A stretch of DNA of 64,000 nt, taken from positions 1-64,000 of the forward strand of contig CAWFKW010000008.1 in the NCBI GenBank assembly GCA_963816535.1, written 5' to 3'. Position 1 is the first letter of the stretch, and each line of letters begins with the position of its first letter. The stretch comes from CAWFKW01 sp963816535. GTDB taxonomy: Bacteria; Bacteroidota; Ignavibacteria; Tepidaquicellales; OLB5. Shown here in pieces: positions 52,614-62,140 of the stretch. The notes below the pieces were generated by a model. It saw nothing but the letters and a program-made list of their open reading frames with translations. It was not told the DNA's origin and ran no database searches. The translations under genes were made by a program, and so were the position numbers.

Positions 52614-53774
52614 TTATTTTGTTAATTCATTGTCAGTTTTTCTTTCCAAAAATTGTAAACCTTGAACGTATGTTTCATAAATGGAAGAGGGTTTCTTCCC
52701 AATCCAAGAAAGGTCATAACCCGGACAACTTGGGGCTGCTACATTCCAAATATAAGGACTGATATGTATTCTTCCATCAGGGCGTTCCCAATTCATAAAT
52801 GACGCGCCAAAATAAGGTGGTTCTTTGAAAAGACCGAGCTTCAGGTCAGCTCGCTGAAATTGAATCTTTAGTTTATTGAATAAAACTTTCCATTTCTCAA
52901 TGCAATCACTTACAAGTTCAACAGTCGCTTGAGAATTAGTTAAATGGTAACCGCTATAAACTTCAGGATTAGGCATGAAAACCCAAAATCTATTTAAATG
53001 TTCAGAGAATGAAATCTCCCCGCTGTTATATTTATCAATGAATCTTTCACCAGTTAATTGAATTAAAGCAATCTGATTTGCTTTCTGAATTTGTTCGCTA
53101 AATGTCCCAACAATTTCTTTAGGTAAAGGCGTTAGAGTAACCAACATTAGATGTTTAGCAACAGGATCTTCATTCGACCAATACTTTTGAGGGGGGTTAA
53201 GGATTAATTTATAAACTAAAATTTGAACACCATGTTTTGCAAAAACTTCAATGGGACCTTTAAATTCTGCTTTTAATTCTTCGGAGAATGGATGGGTTTT
53301 ACACACAGGTGATTCGGCTCCAACATATTCCCTAAATGCCGCTTCCGAAAAGAGAGTTTGTCGTGGACTCGCGGCGTCCATAACCCTTTGCGAATAGTTA
53401 ATAGTATCACCACATACATTGGTTTTTCCGTTAATATCCGTTATTAACTCAACTGCACCTACATGTACGCCAATCCTAAGATTAACTACGTTTTCAGGTG
53501 TAGACATGTTATCAGCCCATTTATGCAATCTTAGAGTCAAACTTAAAACGGCTTGGAAATTCCAAGGCTGATTAGTTGAATGAAGAAATGCTAAGGCCAG
53601 GCCATCACCAGTTGGCAAGGCTATAAGACTTGGAGAAGAAATCGGTGGAAATAATAAAGTACGTAGTTCATGTACTATTTCCGAAGTCAACGCCTCGACG
53701 AGATGATGCTGTTCTGCTGTTGGCTTTTTTGAAAAACCCACTAAATCTGTAAATACAATTGTTGCGGCTGACAT
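52614..53774 (-). CDS. Class III nucleotide cyclase, Pycsar-like candidate
   Basis: 386 residues, AGGAG before the start. Residues 1-180 form a guanylate/adenylate cyclase homology domain at the extreme N-terminus: metal Asp10 (VFTDLVGFS) and Asp57 (LPTGDGLALAF), transition-state Asn126 and Arg130 (GDTINYSQRVMDAA). By hand alignment, the adenine-selecting Lys and Asp of adenylate cyclases fall at Leu53 and Asn119, so an unusual base preference is possible. Residues 200-386 are an unrecognised C-terminal domain, not membrane-bound. It lies 32 bp after hsdMS and 80 bp before the TIR-like gene. Confidence 0.8.
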   Translation of the reverse strand: MSAATIVFTDLVGFSKKPTAEQHHLVEALTSEIVHELRTLLFPPISSPSLIALPTGDGLALAFLHSTNQPWNFQAVLSLTLRLHKWADNMSTPENVVNLRIGVHVGAVELITDINGKTNVCGDTINYSQRVMDAASPRQTLFSEAAFREYVGAESPVCKTHPFSEELKAEFKGPIEVFAKHGVQILVYKLILNPPQKYWSNEDPVAKHLMLVTLTPLPKEIVGTFSEQIQKANQIALIQLTGERFIDKYNSGEISFSEHLNRFWVFMPNPEVYSGYHLTNSQATVELVSDCIEKWKVLFNKLKIQFQRADLKLGLFKEPPYFGASFMNWERPDGRIHISPYIWNVAAPSCPGYDLSWIGKKPSSIYETYVQGLQFLERKTDNELTK

Positions 53775-53806
53775 TGAAATATTCTCCTTGTGCTTCGGGA
53801 TTTAAT

Positions 53807-56254
53807 TTATTTTTCCCAAACTTTATTTATTTCGTCTTTTATTTTTTGCTCGTATAGTTTTATCAGTTCTTTGTTTGCATCAATTAATTTTTGTTCATTT
53901 TCAATTCTTCCAACTATCTCTATTTGTTTATCAAGCGGTGGAATTGGGATAAGTGAGTTTACTAAACTTCTAATAGGTAATTGTGGTTGAGCGCTACCTG
54001 AACTAATCCTAAAAAATTGTTCTCTCATATATTCTGACTGAAAAAGCTTAAAAAGAAAATATGGATTAATTTTCTTTAAATTAGGTCGGAATATAAGCAT
54101 ACCAGAATTAATTCTAATATTTTCATAAGGAACTGATGAATCATAAACGGCTACATTTCCAAGCGTACCTCTTGTAGTTAATACAACATCGTTTCTGGAA
54201 AGTTTGCCTTTGCGCAATTTGTTATCAACTTCTTCTGAGATAAAATCTAGCTCATGAAACAAAAACCCCTCTTGACGCACATTTTTCGTATTTAAGAAAA
54301 GGCAAAATCCTTGGGGTTTAAAGTCTTCTTTCTTGGGGTAATTTACACCCCTATCACCATCTATTATTTCAATTTCAGCTTCCCCCAATTCTATTATTTC
54401 CCATTCAGTGTCAATATCTATTTGCGGTTTATAGTTATCAACAACCTGTTTTGCGCCGTTAATGATTGCCTGATAGCTTTTAATTTTGGCAACAATTTCC
54501 TGCTGAATTGAAAGAGGCGGAAGAGGAATTAATTTCTCGTAAGCATCATTCCGATTTAGACCAGGTACACCAGCTTGAACATTAACTTTATCTAGTTCTA
54601 ATGCTTTTAAGATTTCATACGCATATTTTAGATCTATTCTATTTTCATCTTTAATCTTAATAAAGAATGTAGTATCTATTGGATAGCCATTATTTTCAGA
54701 ATAATTTACAGCTCCAGCTGTCCCTTTTCTACCAACTATGATAAAAGGTCCTTCAACTAAGAATGCATCATGATAGCCAACTATTCCATTTGATCCAAAA
54801 ACTGGATATTGGCCATTTTTCCGATTTTCCTCTTTGAGGGGTTTACCATATTCAAATGACATAAGTTCACCCAATTTTACCAAAGGATAATCTGTATAAT
54901 GTAATCTGTCATTTGTTCTATATCTATCCATTGATAGATTATAATCAACTTTTTCAGCTAGTTTTGTTTTTTCAACTAAGAGTATATTGCTATTATCAAA
55001 TGAAAAAACCTTACCTATCAAAACTGATTCTTTGAATTGAAGCAATAATCTTGTACTTTCTGTCAAATCATTTTTTTCAATAACACGTCTTTGAGCGCCC
55101 AAATCAAATCCATCGTTTTCAATTTTTACAAATAAAATATTGTCACTCTTTTTATTTAATTCTTTATCAATTAAAAGTATTGATGTCTTTACGCCAGCAT
55201 AAGGATTAAAAACACCCGCAGGTAATGAAACGACAGCCCATAAATATTTTTCTACAAGTGATTTGCGTAATTGCTTGCATGCATTACCTGACTGAAAAAT
55301 TATACCTTCCGGCACGATAATACCGGCTTTACCGTTTGGCGTGAGATGTTCACAAATGTAATCAACAAATAAAACCTCTGAGCGGTTTGCCTGAATTGAA
55401 AACTTTTTATGAGGTCTTATTCCACCCTTTGGTGACATAAACGGCGGATTAGCAAAGATCGCATTATAATATTCATTCCACCTTTCTTCTGATGTTAAGG
55501 TATCATACTCATATATTTTAGGATTTGAGAAATCGTGAAGATACATGTTAACGAGCGACATCTTTACCATTTCAGGTGAAATATCATAGCCGTTAAAATT
55601 GTTTATTAGTTTTTTGCGTTCTTCGGGTTTCAGCTTATCGCCGGGTCTTTTATCTTTGTTACTGTTTAAAATATGTTTATAAGCTGAAATCAAGAATCCC
55701 GCAGTACCGCAGGCAGGGTCAAGAATTTTATCGGTCTTTTGCGGATCAACAACGCTGACTATAAAATCAATAATATGTCTTGGGGTGCGGAACTGCCCCG
55801 CGTCACCCTGAGAGCCGAGAATTGAAAGAAGATATTCATAGGCATCGCCAAGCTTTTCGCTGTGAGAGTAATTAAACTCGTTTATGACCTTAAGAAAGCC
55901 TTTTAAAGTTTCGGGGTCTTTATAAGGCAAATAAGCATTTTTGAAGATGTCACGGAATAACTGCGGAATATTAGGGTTATGATTCATCTTCTCGATTGCT
56001 TCGGCGTAAAGCTTTACAAGTTCATTTCCGCTTATTTTGGGGTCAAAGATACTGCTCCAGCTGTATTTTTTATATTCGCCCTGAAAGAAAGATGCTTTAC
56101 CGCCAAGCGATACGGCGCCCTTATCCATATCATCCATGAATTTATAAATTAACGCGATAGTAATTTGTTCTACCTGTGATGTAGGAATCGGAACTTTGCC
56201 TACTAGAATATCTCTTGCAGCATCTATCTTATTTTTAGTATCAGTATCAAGCAT
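53807..56254 (-). CDS. Fused type I restriction modification methylase-specificity protein (HsdM-HsdS)
   Basis: 815 residues. Residues about 1-440 are HsdM: IGKAL-type helical N-terminus, DPACGTAGFLISAYKHI (SAM motif I, about 178) and IFANPPFM (catalytic NPPF, about 265). From about residue 455 two HsdS target-recognition halves follow: PLVKLGELMSFEYG ... IPLPPLSIQQEIVAKI and WEIIELGEAEIEI ... IPIPPLDKQIEIVGRI, each ending in a coiled spacer. In most systems HsdM and HsdS are separate. The frame is unbroken, so the fusion is real in this assembly. It overlaps hsdR by 8 bp. Confidence 0.93.
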   Translation of the reverse strand: MLDTDTKNKIDAARDILVGKVPIPTSQVEQITIALIYKFMDDMDKGAVSLGGKASFFQGEYKKYSWSSIFDPKISGNELVKLYAEAIEKMNHNPNIPQLFRDIFKNAYLPYKDPETLKGFLKVINEFNYSHSEKLGDAYEYLLSILGSQGDAGQFRTPRHIIDFIVSVVDPQKTDKILDPACGTAGFLISAYKHILNSNKDKRPGDKLKPEERKKLINNFNGYDISPEMVKMSLVNMYLHDFSNPKIYEYDTLTSEERWNEYYNAIFANPPFMSPKGGIRPHKKFSIQANRSEVLFVDYICEHLTPNGKAGIIVPEGIIFQSGNACKQLRKSLVEKYLWAVVSLPAGVFNPYAGVKTSILLIDKELNKKSDNILFVKIENDGFDLGAQRRVIEKNDLTESTRLLLQFKESVLIGKVFSFDNSNILLVEKTKLAEKVDYNLSMDRYRTNDRLHYTDYPLVKLGELMSFEYGKPLKEENRKNGQYPVFGSNGIVGYHDAFLVEGPFIIVGRKGTAGAVNYSENNGYPIDTTFFIKIKDENRIDLKYAYEILKALELDKVNVQAGVPGLNRNDAYEKLIPLPPLSIQQEIVAKIKSYQAIINGAKQVVDNYKPQIDIDTEWEIIELGEAEIEIIDGDRGVNYPKKEDFKPQGFCLFLNTKNVRQEGFLFHELDFISEEVDNKLRKGKLSRNDVVLTTRGTLGNVAVYDSSVPYENIRINSGMLIFRPNLKKINPYFLFKLFQSEYMREQFFRISSGSAQPQLPIRSLVNSLIPIPPLDKQIEIVGRIENEQKLIDANKELIKLYEQKIKDEINKVWEK

Positions 56255-58790
56255 TTTTTAAGTCGGCAAATTGATTAATCTGTACATAGTTATTAACATA
56301 ATCGGGAATTGCCTCGCGCCATGCCGGGGGTATTGATGAATAATCATTATATGAAAGCACATCATTTGTATAGAGAGCGTTATAGTTCTGCTGGTCAATT
56401 ATTGCTTTTGTGTTAGCGTCTGTTATGTATGCCCTGAAAAAATATTTAAGGGAGTTTATATCGGCTGAATCATCCGGTTTATTTGTAAGCAGGAATTTAT
56501 TAAATTCTTCATCAAGAAGCTGGTCTTTGGATTTGAAATCTGTTATAAACCCTAATATCTTTTCTATAATTTCCCTTATAGTTAGTTTCCGGTCAACATT
56601 AGCGGCCTTGCGGAGCTTTTCTACAGTGTAATAATCTTCGGGTTTATTTAAGATGTTATCGGTAACATAATTTGTTACCGTATCCCACTTGCCTTTTTTA
56701 ACCTGTTCAACAATAAAGCTGTCTTCCCGAATTTTAGTTTCAAAAGATTGGAAAAGCATTCTGTCAATTTTCATCCCCTGCAATCCTATAGAGGTCTCAG
56801 CCATTGTTTTCAGCGGGTCGGGATTGAAATTGGTATAATCAGGAATCATGATTTTTGGCGGTCCCTTGTCTTTCTTTTTTGACTTAGGAGGAAACGGAAG
56901 TTCAAGGACTACGTCATAATTAAATTTTTCCTCAAAGTATTCACAGTTAGCAAAGAAATCGAATAGCTTGAAGTGTTCTTTGTCGGGGTTTAAAACATGC
57001 TCTTTAATTTGTTCATCAAATAGGTCATCGGTAAATCTGTGTTTGCGCGTTCCCCTGCCTTTCATCTGAATAAAATCAGTCGGTGAAAATATCGGGCGCA
57101 TCATACAAAGGTTAAGCAGATCGGTGCAATCATAGCCGGTAGTCATCATGCCTACCGTAACGCATACGCGGATTTTACTTGTTTTGTATGTTTCGATGAA
57201 GTTACCGTTACCCTTCAGTTTATTATTTGAAAAATTTATCGCAAACTGCTGGGCATCGGTTATCCTTGAGGTTACCTGAATAGCAAAATCGGATTGATAT
57301 TTATCAGGAAACATTTTCATTGCAATTTCATTTAATACCTGAACGATTTTAGCGGCGTGGTTCTGGCTTACACAATACACAATTGATTTACCTATTTCAC
57401 CGCTTATGGGGTCGCAAAGAGCGTTCTTTAAGAACGTTTGGCAGAACACAAGGTTAGATTCCTCAGATACAAGCCGTTTTTCAAAATCTTCTTTAAAGAA
57501 AAAACTTTCTTCTTCATTGCCATCTTCATCATAAGAAATTACTGAATAACCTTTATCAGAAAGCATCTGAGTTGTTATTTCGGTTCGGGCATCAGCTACT
57601 ATTGGATTGATAAGATAGCCGTCTTTAACGCCGTCAAGCAATGAATACCTGAAAGTCGGCTGGCTGTTTTCACATCCAAATGTTTTATAGGTATCAAGCA
57701 GCATACGGCGTTCAAATTCTCGCGGGTCTTTTTCATCCAGCTTTTGCCTGACGATCTTTTTGAGGTAATCCTTTGGCGTTGCCGTTAAGCCAAGCTTATA
57801 GCCAAGGAAATATTCAAATACCGCTCTGCTGTTACCGCCAATTGAGCGGTGAGCTTCATCGGATATTACAAGATTGAAATCAGTCGGTGAAAATAACGTT
57901 TGATATTTATTATTGAACTGCAGGCTCTGAACTGTTGAAACAACAATTTCGGCACGTCGCCAATTGTCACGGTTTTCTTTATAGATCACGGTTTTGTAAT
58001 CATTCTTAAGATACTGCGTAAATGCTTTCTGCGCCTGGTCTTCAAGTTCTAACCTATCAACAAGAAACAGTACGCGGGTAGCGTTACCGCTTCTGAGAAA
58101 CATTTTTATTGCGGCGGCTGCTACAAGAGTTTTACCTGTACCTGTTGCCATCTCAAATAAAAATCTGCTGCTCCCCTGCTGTACTGCCGTTTGAATTGAT
58201 TTAAGCGCATTAAGCTGGTAAGGGCGAAGAAACTTAAGCTTATTGATTCGTGTATATTCATCGCGGAAAGAAGTATCAAGCCATGCGGGGTCGGTAACGT
58301 AATCAGGTTTTTGAGTTTTGACAACGTAATCAAGCGCAATCGTTTCGTTAATAAGCGCCTGCGGATTTGGTTTATATGATGAATAACCTTTGACAGATTG
58401 GGGACTTGGGAAACTTGTTATAAGATACGGAGTACCAACCTGCAGATCCCAAAAATAATGGAGATTACCATTTGATAAGATTACAAACCTGCATTTTTGA
58501 TTGTTAGCATACTCCCTTGCCTGTTCTTTGGCAAACAGCGGATTAATGCTCTCGCGTTTTGCTTCAAGAACTATTAGCGGGAAGCCGGTATTATCGAGCA
58601 ACAGGAAATCAATGTAACCTTTTGTTACCTTTTCAAAATCATTGCCGTACTCATCAAGAATTGTTTTTGTAAGCGTAATTTTATTTTCAAGAACGATATT
58701 TGCTTTACCGTTGGGGTTGTCAAAGAACCGCCATCCTGATTCTTCAAGTAGTTTATTGATCTTTATCCGGGCTGATGCTTCTTTATTCAA
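56247..58790 (-). CDS. hsdR: Type I restriction enzyme, HsdR subunit
   Basis: 847 residues. Nuclease domain with FPLIVLEAKRESINP (the D...ExK site), then a superfamily-2 motor: Walker A FEMATGTGKTLVAAAAIK, DEAH box VISDEAHRSIGG, and LTATP with the later QMKGRGTRKH. The C-terminal ~180 residues (TIREIIEKILGFITDF) form the HsdM-contacting region. It translocates and cuts unmodified DNA when bound to the HsdM-S partner encoded next. Confidence 0.95.
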   Translation of the reverse strand: MNKEASARIKINKLLEESGWRFFDNPNGKANIVLENKITLTKTILDEYGNDFEKVTKGYIDFLLLDNTGFPLIVLEAKRESINPLFAKEQAREYANNQKCRFVILSNGNLHYFWDLQVGTPYLITSFPSPQSVKGYSSYKPNPQALINETIALDYVVKTQKPDYVTDPAWLDTSFRDEYTRINKLKFLRPYQLNALKSIQTAVQQGSSRFLFEMATGTGKTLVAAAAIKMFLRSGNATRVLFLVDRLELEDQAQKAFTQYLKNDYKTVIYKENRDNWRRAEIVVSTVQSLQFNNKYQTLFSPTDFNLVISDEAHRSIGGNSRAVFEYFLGYKLGLTATPKDYLKKIVRQKLDEKDPREFERRMLLDTYKTFGCENSQPTFRYSLLDGVKDGYLINPIVADARTEITTQMLSDKGYSVISYDEDGNEEESFFFKEDFEKRLVSEESNLVFCQTFLKNALCDPISGEIGKSIVYCVSQNHAAKIVQVLNEIAMKMFPDKYQSDFAIQVTSRITDAQQFAINFSNNKLKGNGNFIETYKTSKIRVCVTVGMMTTGYDCTDLLNLCMMRPIFSPTDFIQMKGRGTRKHRFTDDLFDEQIKEHVLNPDKEHFKLFDFFANCEYFEEKFNYDVVLELPFPPKSKKKDKGPPKIMIPDYTNFNPDPLKTMAETSIGLQGMKIDRMLFQSFETKIREDSFIVEQVKKGKWDTVTNYVTDNILNKPEDYYTVEKLRKAANVDRKLTIREIIEKILGFITDFKSKDQLLDEEFNKFLLTNKPDDSADINSLKYFFRAYITDANTKAIIDQQNYNALYTNDVLSYNDYSSIPPAWREAIPDYVNNYVQINQFADLKNA

Positions 58791-58882
58791 GATAAAACTC
58801 TGAATTAATAAAAGTTGGCAAAAGATATCATTACTAATTTAATGATTTTTCTATGTTTTAAATAGGTAACAATTTGGAAAAA

Positions 58883-60157
58883 TCACTTAACAATCTCAAT
58901 TGATGTTATTGGATGTATCTCCCATGCTGTACCACGCCAATTACTCTTATTGCCAGGATTAGTATTTTCCGCAACGTTTGTATGTCCCTTATCATAAAAG
59001 AGCCAACCTTTAACTCTGACTAACTGACCTTTAATATATTTCTTAAGTGCATTCCAAGTTGGAGAGATACCTAATTTATTAAATGTGTAATCACGTAAAC
59101 GAGGACTAACCTCTACAACAACACGATCTGATGGGTCTTCGTCATTTTCAGTTGGTACTAATTCAATATGAATATCCTGAAAGACCTTATCCGTTGAATT
59201 GCAATTGCATGTTTCTTTGCCTCCGCTTTTCACATTAAAGACATAACCTTGTATGTTAACAGCCTTATCTGTTGAAAATCTATTCTCATCATCGCCTCTT
59301 TGAAGAAGCTTATCAAGTGTTACTTTCATATCAAAATCTGATTGAGCCGGAAGATTATACCTGTTCTTAAGAATATTAAGAGCTTTATATCGTTCGATTT
59401 CTGTTTTGCCTTCTGGAGGGCAACCATTAAAAACATCTTTATTTTCGGAAGATTCTTTCGTAGAATCCTTTTTTGTTTTTATTGAATCACATGGGTCGCA
59501 TTTATTAGTGATTTTTACATTAGTTGTATCATTGCGAGTATTATTTTGGACAAGTTGGGATGAGAGAACTTTTGTTTGATTGATTGTTTGGAAAAAAGTA
59601 GTAACAGCAATTCCTGCGATTGCAGCCCAAGCTAAAATTCTAGAATGCAATAATTTTTTATTCTCCATGATTTGTACATGCGTACGATAATTCGATTTGA
59701 TAAATTCTGTTAGAAGCGGAGTAGGAACAAACTCAAATGAATATAAATCGAAAAGAAGCCTATTAATAATGTATATATCGTGTTCAATATCTTTAAGATA
59801 CTTTACGTTATCTAACGAAAAGGCCGGACAATATTTTATCTGGGAATTGACTATTGGGTAAATAAAATTATTATCTTTTAAAAAATTATATAAATGTAAG
59901 TATTCATATAATTTTGAAAGTATGTCTGATTCACTCTCAACTTGCACAGAATAATAGTTGTTAAAGTCAACTTTATCGGGGTAAAAGTTCTTGCTTATTA
60001 TTTGTTCAAAAGGGGGCATAAAAGCTAATAGTGATTCATCCCATGCATAATTTATCTTTTCTAACCGGCAAAATTGCTCGAGAAATGAATAAACATCATA
60101 AATTTTTTCTTGGTGTAAGGATTCTAGAATCTGGGCTTTAAATTCATTTATTATCAT
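58883..60157 (-). CDS. Unknown membrane protein with extracytoplasmic beta domain, defence-island member
   Basis: 424 residues. Residues 1-168 are a helical soluble domain; one membrane helix lies at about 173-190 (ILAWAAIAGIAVTTFF); then a Thr/Lys/Ser linker with paired Cys (CDPCDS) and a C-terminal beta domain with VNIQGYVFNV, CNCNS, LVRVKGWLFYDKGH and RGTAWEIHPITSIEIV. The end pattern resembles small OB-fold-like exported domains. It starts 48 bp after the AbiGi-like gene, so the two may act together. Not a recognised toxin. Confidence 0.6.
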   Translation of the reverse strand: MIINEFKAQILESLHQEKIYDVYSFLEQFCRLEKINYAWDESLLAFMPPFEQIISKNFYPDKVDFNNYYSVQVESESDILSKLYEYLHLYNFLKDNNFIYPIVNSQIKYCPAFSLDNVKYLKDIEHDIYIINRLLFDLYSFEFVPTPLLTEFIKSNYRTHVQIMENKKLLHSRILAWAAIAGIAVTTFFQTINQTKVLSSQLVQNNTRNDTTNVKITNKCDPCDSIKTKKDSTKESSENKDVFNGCPPEGKTEIERYKALNILKNRYNLPAQSDFDMKVTLDKLLQRGDDENRFSTDKAVNIQGYVFNVKSGGKETCNCNSTDKVFQDIHIELVPTENDEDPSDRVVVEVSPRLRDYTFNKLGISPTWNALKKYIKGQLVRVKGWLFYDKGHTNVAENTNPGNKSNWRGTAWEIHPITSIEIVK

Positions 60158-60205
60158 AATGTTAAGAATTTAATTATTTCTTTAACTATATTCGTTGTTT
60201 TTTGG

Positions 60206-60958
60206 TTAAAAATCCTCTAATAAGTTTTCTGATGAGATCAATCTGGAACTAAGGACTTTAACCTTATCCTCTTGATAAAAACGACGTTTTATTTTTGTGA
60301 TTGTATTATGCATATAAAGAAGTTGAGATTCTTTTTTTACAATAATGAATTTTACATCATCAGGGCTAAATGCTAGATTTTTAGAAAATTTAATTTTCGC
60401 ACCTGAATTCTTGTCACGCTCTTTCTTATACTGGTCTTCAGTATACATTTTATATGTGTATAAAGAATTGTTAGGAACATATCTCCATTCACGTTCGTCA
60501 TAAAATCTGTAATTTGAATACGTTTTTTGTCCACGTACGAGCGTGCCTTCATATGGTTTAATGAAGGAAATAAAATAGCGAAGCCGGATTACCTGTTTTC
60601 TTTTTTCCTCTGAATTGGGTTCAAGTTTTCTGTCGCTTGTGTTGTATATTGCTTTAAAAGATTTCATTAACGGCGAGTCCAGTGTGGAATAAAGTAATGG
60701 TGTAATATTATTTTGTATGGCCCATTTCTTTTTCATTCCTATTGCATAATATCCATATTTTTTCATTGGGGTATATGCTCTAGATAAAGGTACATCACAA
60801 AATGAAACCATAGGTAATGCAACCTTGAGAGGCTTAATATTATTCAAAATTTTGTAATCTTCTAAACAGTAGTAAGGAACAAATCCTTCTTCAAGTATTG
60901 CTATTATATTATGTATATTATTGGTGTAATGAAAAATTGTGTCAGCGCTAGAAGGCAT
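60206..60958 (-). CDS. AbiGi-like abortive infection protein
   Basis: 250 residues. The start TIFHYTNNIHNIIAILEEGFVPYYCLEDY, followed by VALPMVSFCDVPLSRAYTPMKKYGYYAIGMKK and later FYDEREWRYVP, fits the AbiGi family (PF10899). In lactococcal AbiG a nucleotidyltransferase-like AbiGii is needed as well; none is present here, and the neighbouring gene encodes a membrane protein. Most likely an anti-phage component. Confidence 0.75.
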   Translation of the reverse strand: MPSSADTIFHYTNNIHNIIAILEEGFVPYYCLEDYKILNNIKPLKVALPMVSFCDVPLSRAYTPMKKYGYYAIGMKKKWAIQNNITPLLYSTLDSPLMKSFKAIYNTSDRKLEPNSEEKRKQVIRLRYFISFIKPYEGTLVRGQKTYSNYRFYDEREWRYVPNNSLYTYKMYTEDQYKKERDKNSGAKIKFSKNLAFSPDDVKFIIVKKESQLLYMHNTITKIKRRFYQEDKVKVLSSRLISSENLLEDF

Positions 60959-60993
60959 AAGCAGTCTATTTTTATTATAAAAAATTTAAAGTG

Positions 60994-61033
60994 AAAAGGG
61001 GAAAAATGCACATTATGCATTTAATCCCCTTTT
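60994..61033. terminator. Strong bidirectional terminator after the right-end recombinase
   Basis: AAAAGGGGA ... TCCCCTTTT arms with an inner AATGC/GCATT stem give a long hairpin with T-run on both strands. It lies 38 bp beyond the recombinase stop and just before the AbiGi-like gene's upstream region. Confidence 0.75.
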
Positions 61034-61071
61034 GTTTAACAAAATTATGAACTTTTTAAGAGAATAACAAA

Positions 61072-62109
61072 CTAAATTCTGTTAACTGCGTTTCTTAATT
61101 CGTGTATGCTTAAATGAATATAATTCATAGTTGTAGAAATATTAGAATGCCCCGCTAACTCCTTTATATAATTAATACTTACGCCTTTTTTAATTAAGTT
61201 AGTTATAAATGTATGGCGCAGGCAATGAAAATGAAATCTTTCGGGCATGAAGCAAGCCCGCAGATATTTTTTAAATCTTTTGGTAATATTATCTTTCGTA
61301 AACTTTAAACCGTTTTGGTTGGTAAATATGTATGCTTTAGGATCAAACATGCTGTAAACGTTTCTATCGTGCCTTAAAACGCTGTTTAACAAGGGTAAAA
61401 GCTTATCTGATATGGGAAACTGCCTTATTCTGCCTGACTTGGTTTTATATTCCTCTTTATTAGTAATACTGATTACACCTTCGGCAAAATTTACATCTTT
61501 TACCTGAATGTTAATGATTTCACCCAGTCTGCAGCCCGTTAACAGCCCGAACAATACAACATTTTTAAAATTATCATCTTCAATTTTGCTAAGTATGTTT
61601 TGAATTTCTGAATCTGAAAAAGCTATTATTTCCTTTTCATCAATTTTGATTTTTTTTATTGGCTTGGCGGGATTGGCTGACATCCAGTTAAAGCGAATAG
61701 CCAAATTAAATATTGCCTTAATTGTTAGCAGATCAATGTTTACAGTTGAGGGGCTTACAAGCTGGAGCCTGGCTGCCTTGTATGATTCAATATCAATTGG
61801 TGTTATGAGGTTTAACGGCTTATTGCCTATGACTTTGAGCATATCATTTAAAACCCGCTTATAAATTAATGTGGTAGAATAACGAAGATTGTTATTTACA
61901 TACTTCATCACTTCCGCTGATAGGTCCGAAAGATAAGCAACTAATTTAACCGGATTAGACTTTATTGTTTTGTTTGGATCAAAACCAGATACGAATTTGA
62001 GGGCTTCGCTTTTTAGCTTTGTGCCGCATGATACCATTTTACGTTTTGATGTTGCCGGGTCATTGAAAAAATAGTAATAAAAACCGTTCTTTCTTTTTGT
62101 GATAAACAT
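61072..62109 (-). CDS. Tyrosine recombinase (right end, probable integrase)
   Basis: 345 residues. An N-terminal arm-binding-like segment (RKNGFYYYFFNDPATSKRKMVSCG) precedes the SAM-like domain (RYSTTLIYKRVLNDMLKVIG) and the catalytic domain with R in LTGCRLGEIINI, K in EYKTKSGRIRQFPI, HCLRHTFITNLIKKG and Tyr in ISTTMNYIH. Its start lies 109 bp from the right tRNA copy, the usual place for the integrase of a tRNA-inserted element. The 12-bp direct repeats lie in its leader. Confidence 0.95.
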   Translation of the reverse strand: MFITKRKNGFYYYFFNDPATSKRKMVSCGTKLKSEALKFVSGFDPNKTIKSNPVKLVAYLSDLSAEVMKYVNNNLRYSTTLIYKRVLNDMLKVIGNKPLNLITPIDIESYKAARLQLVSPSTVNIDLLTIKAIFNLAIRFNWMSANPAKPIKKIKIDEKEIIAFSDSEIQNILSKIEDDNFKNVVLFGLLTGCRLGEIINIQVKDVNFAEGVISITNKEEYKTKSGRIRQFPISDKLLPLLNSVLRHDRNVYSMFDPKAYIFTNQNGLKFTKDNITKRFKKYLRACFMPERFHFHCLRHTFITNLIKKGVSINYIKELAGHSNISTTMNYIHLSIHELRNAVNRI

Positions 62110-62140
62110 TTTGATTGCCTCCTTTTTAGTGGCAACACAA

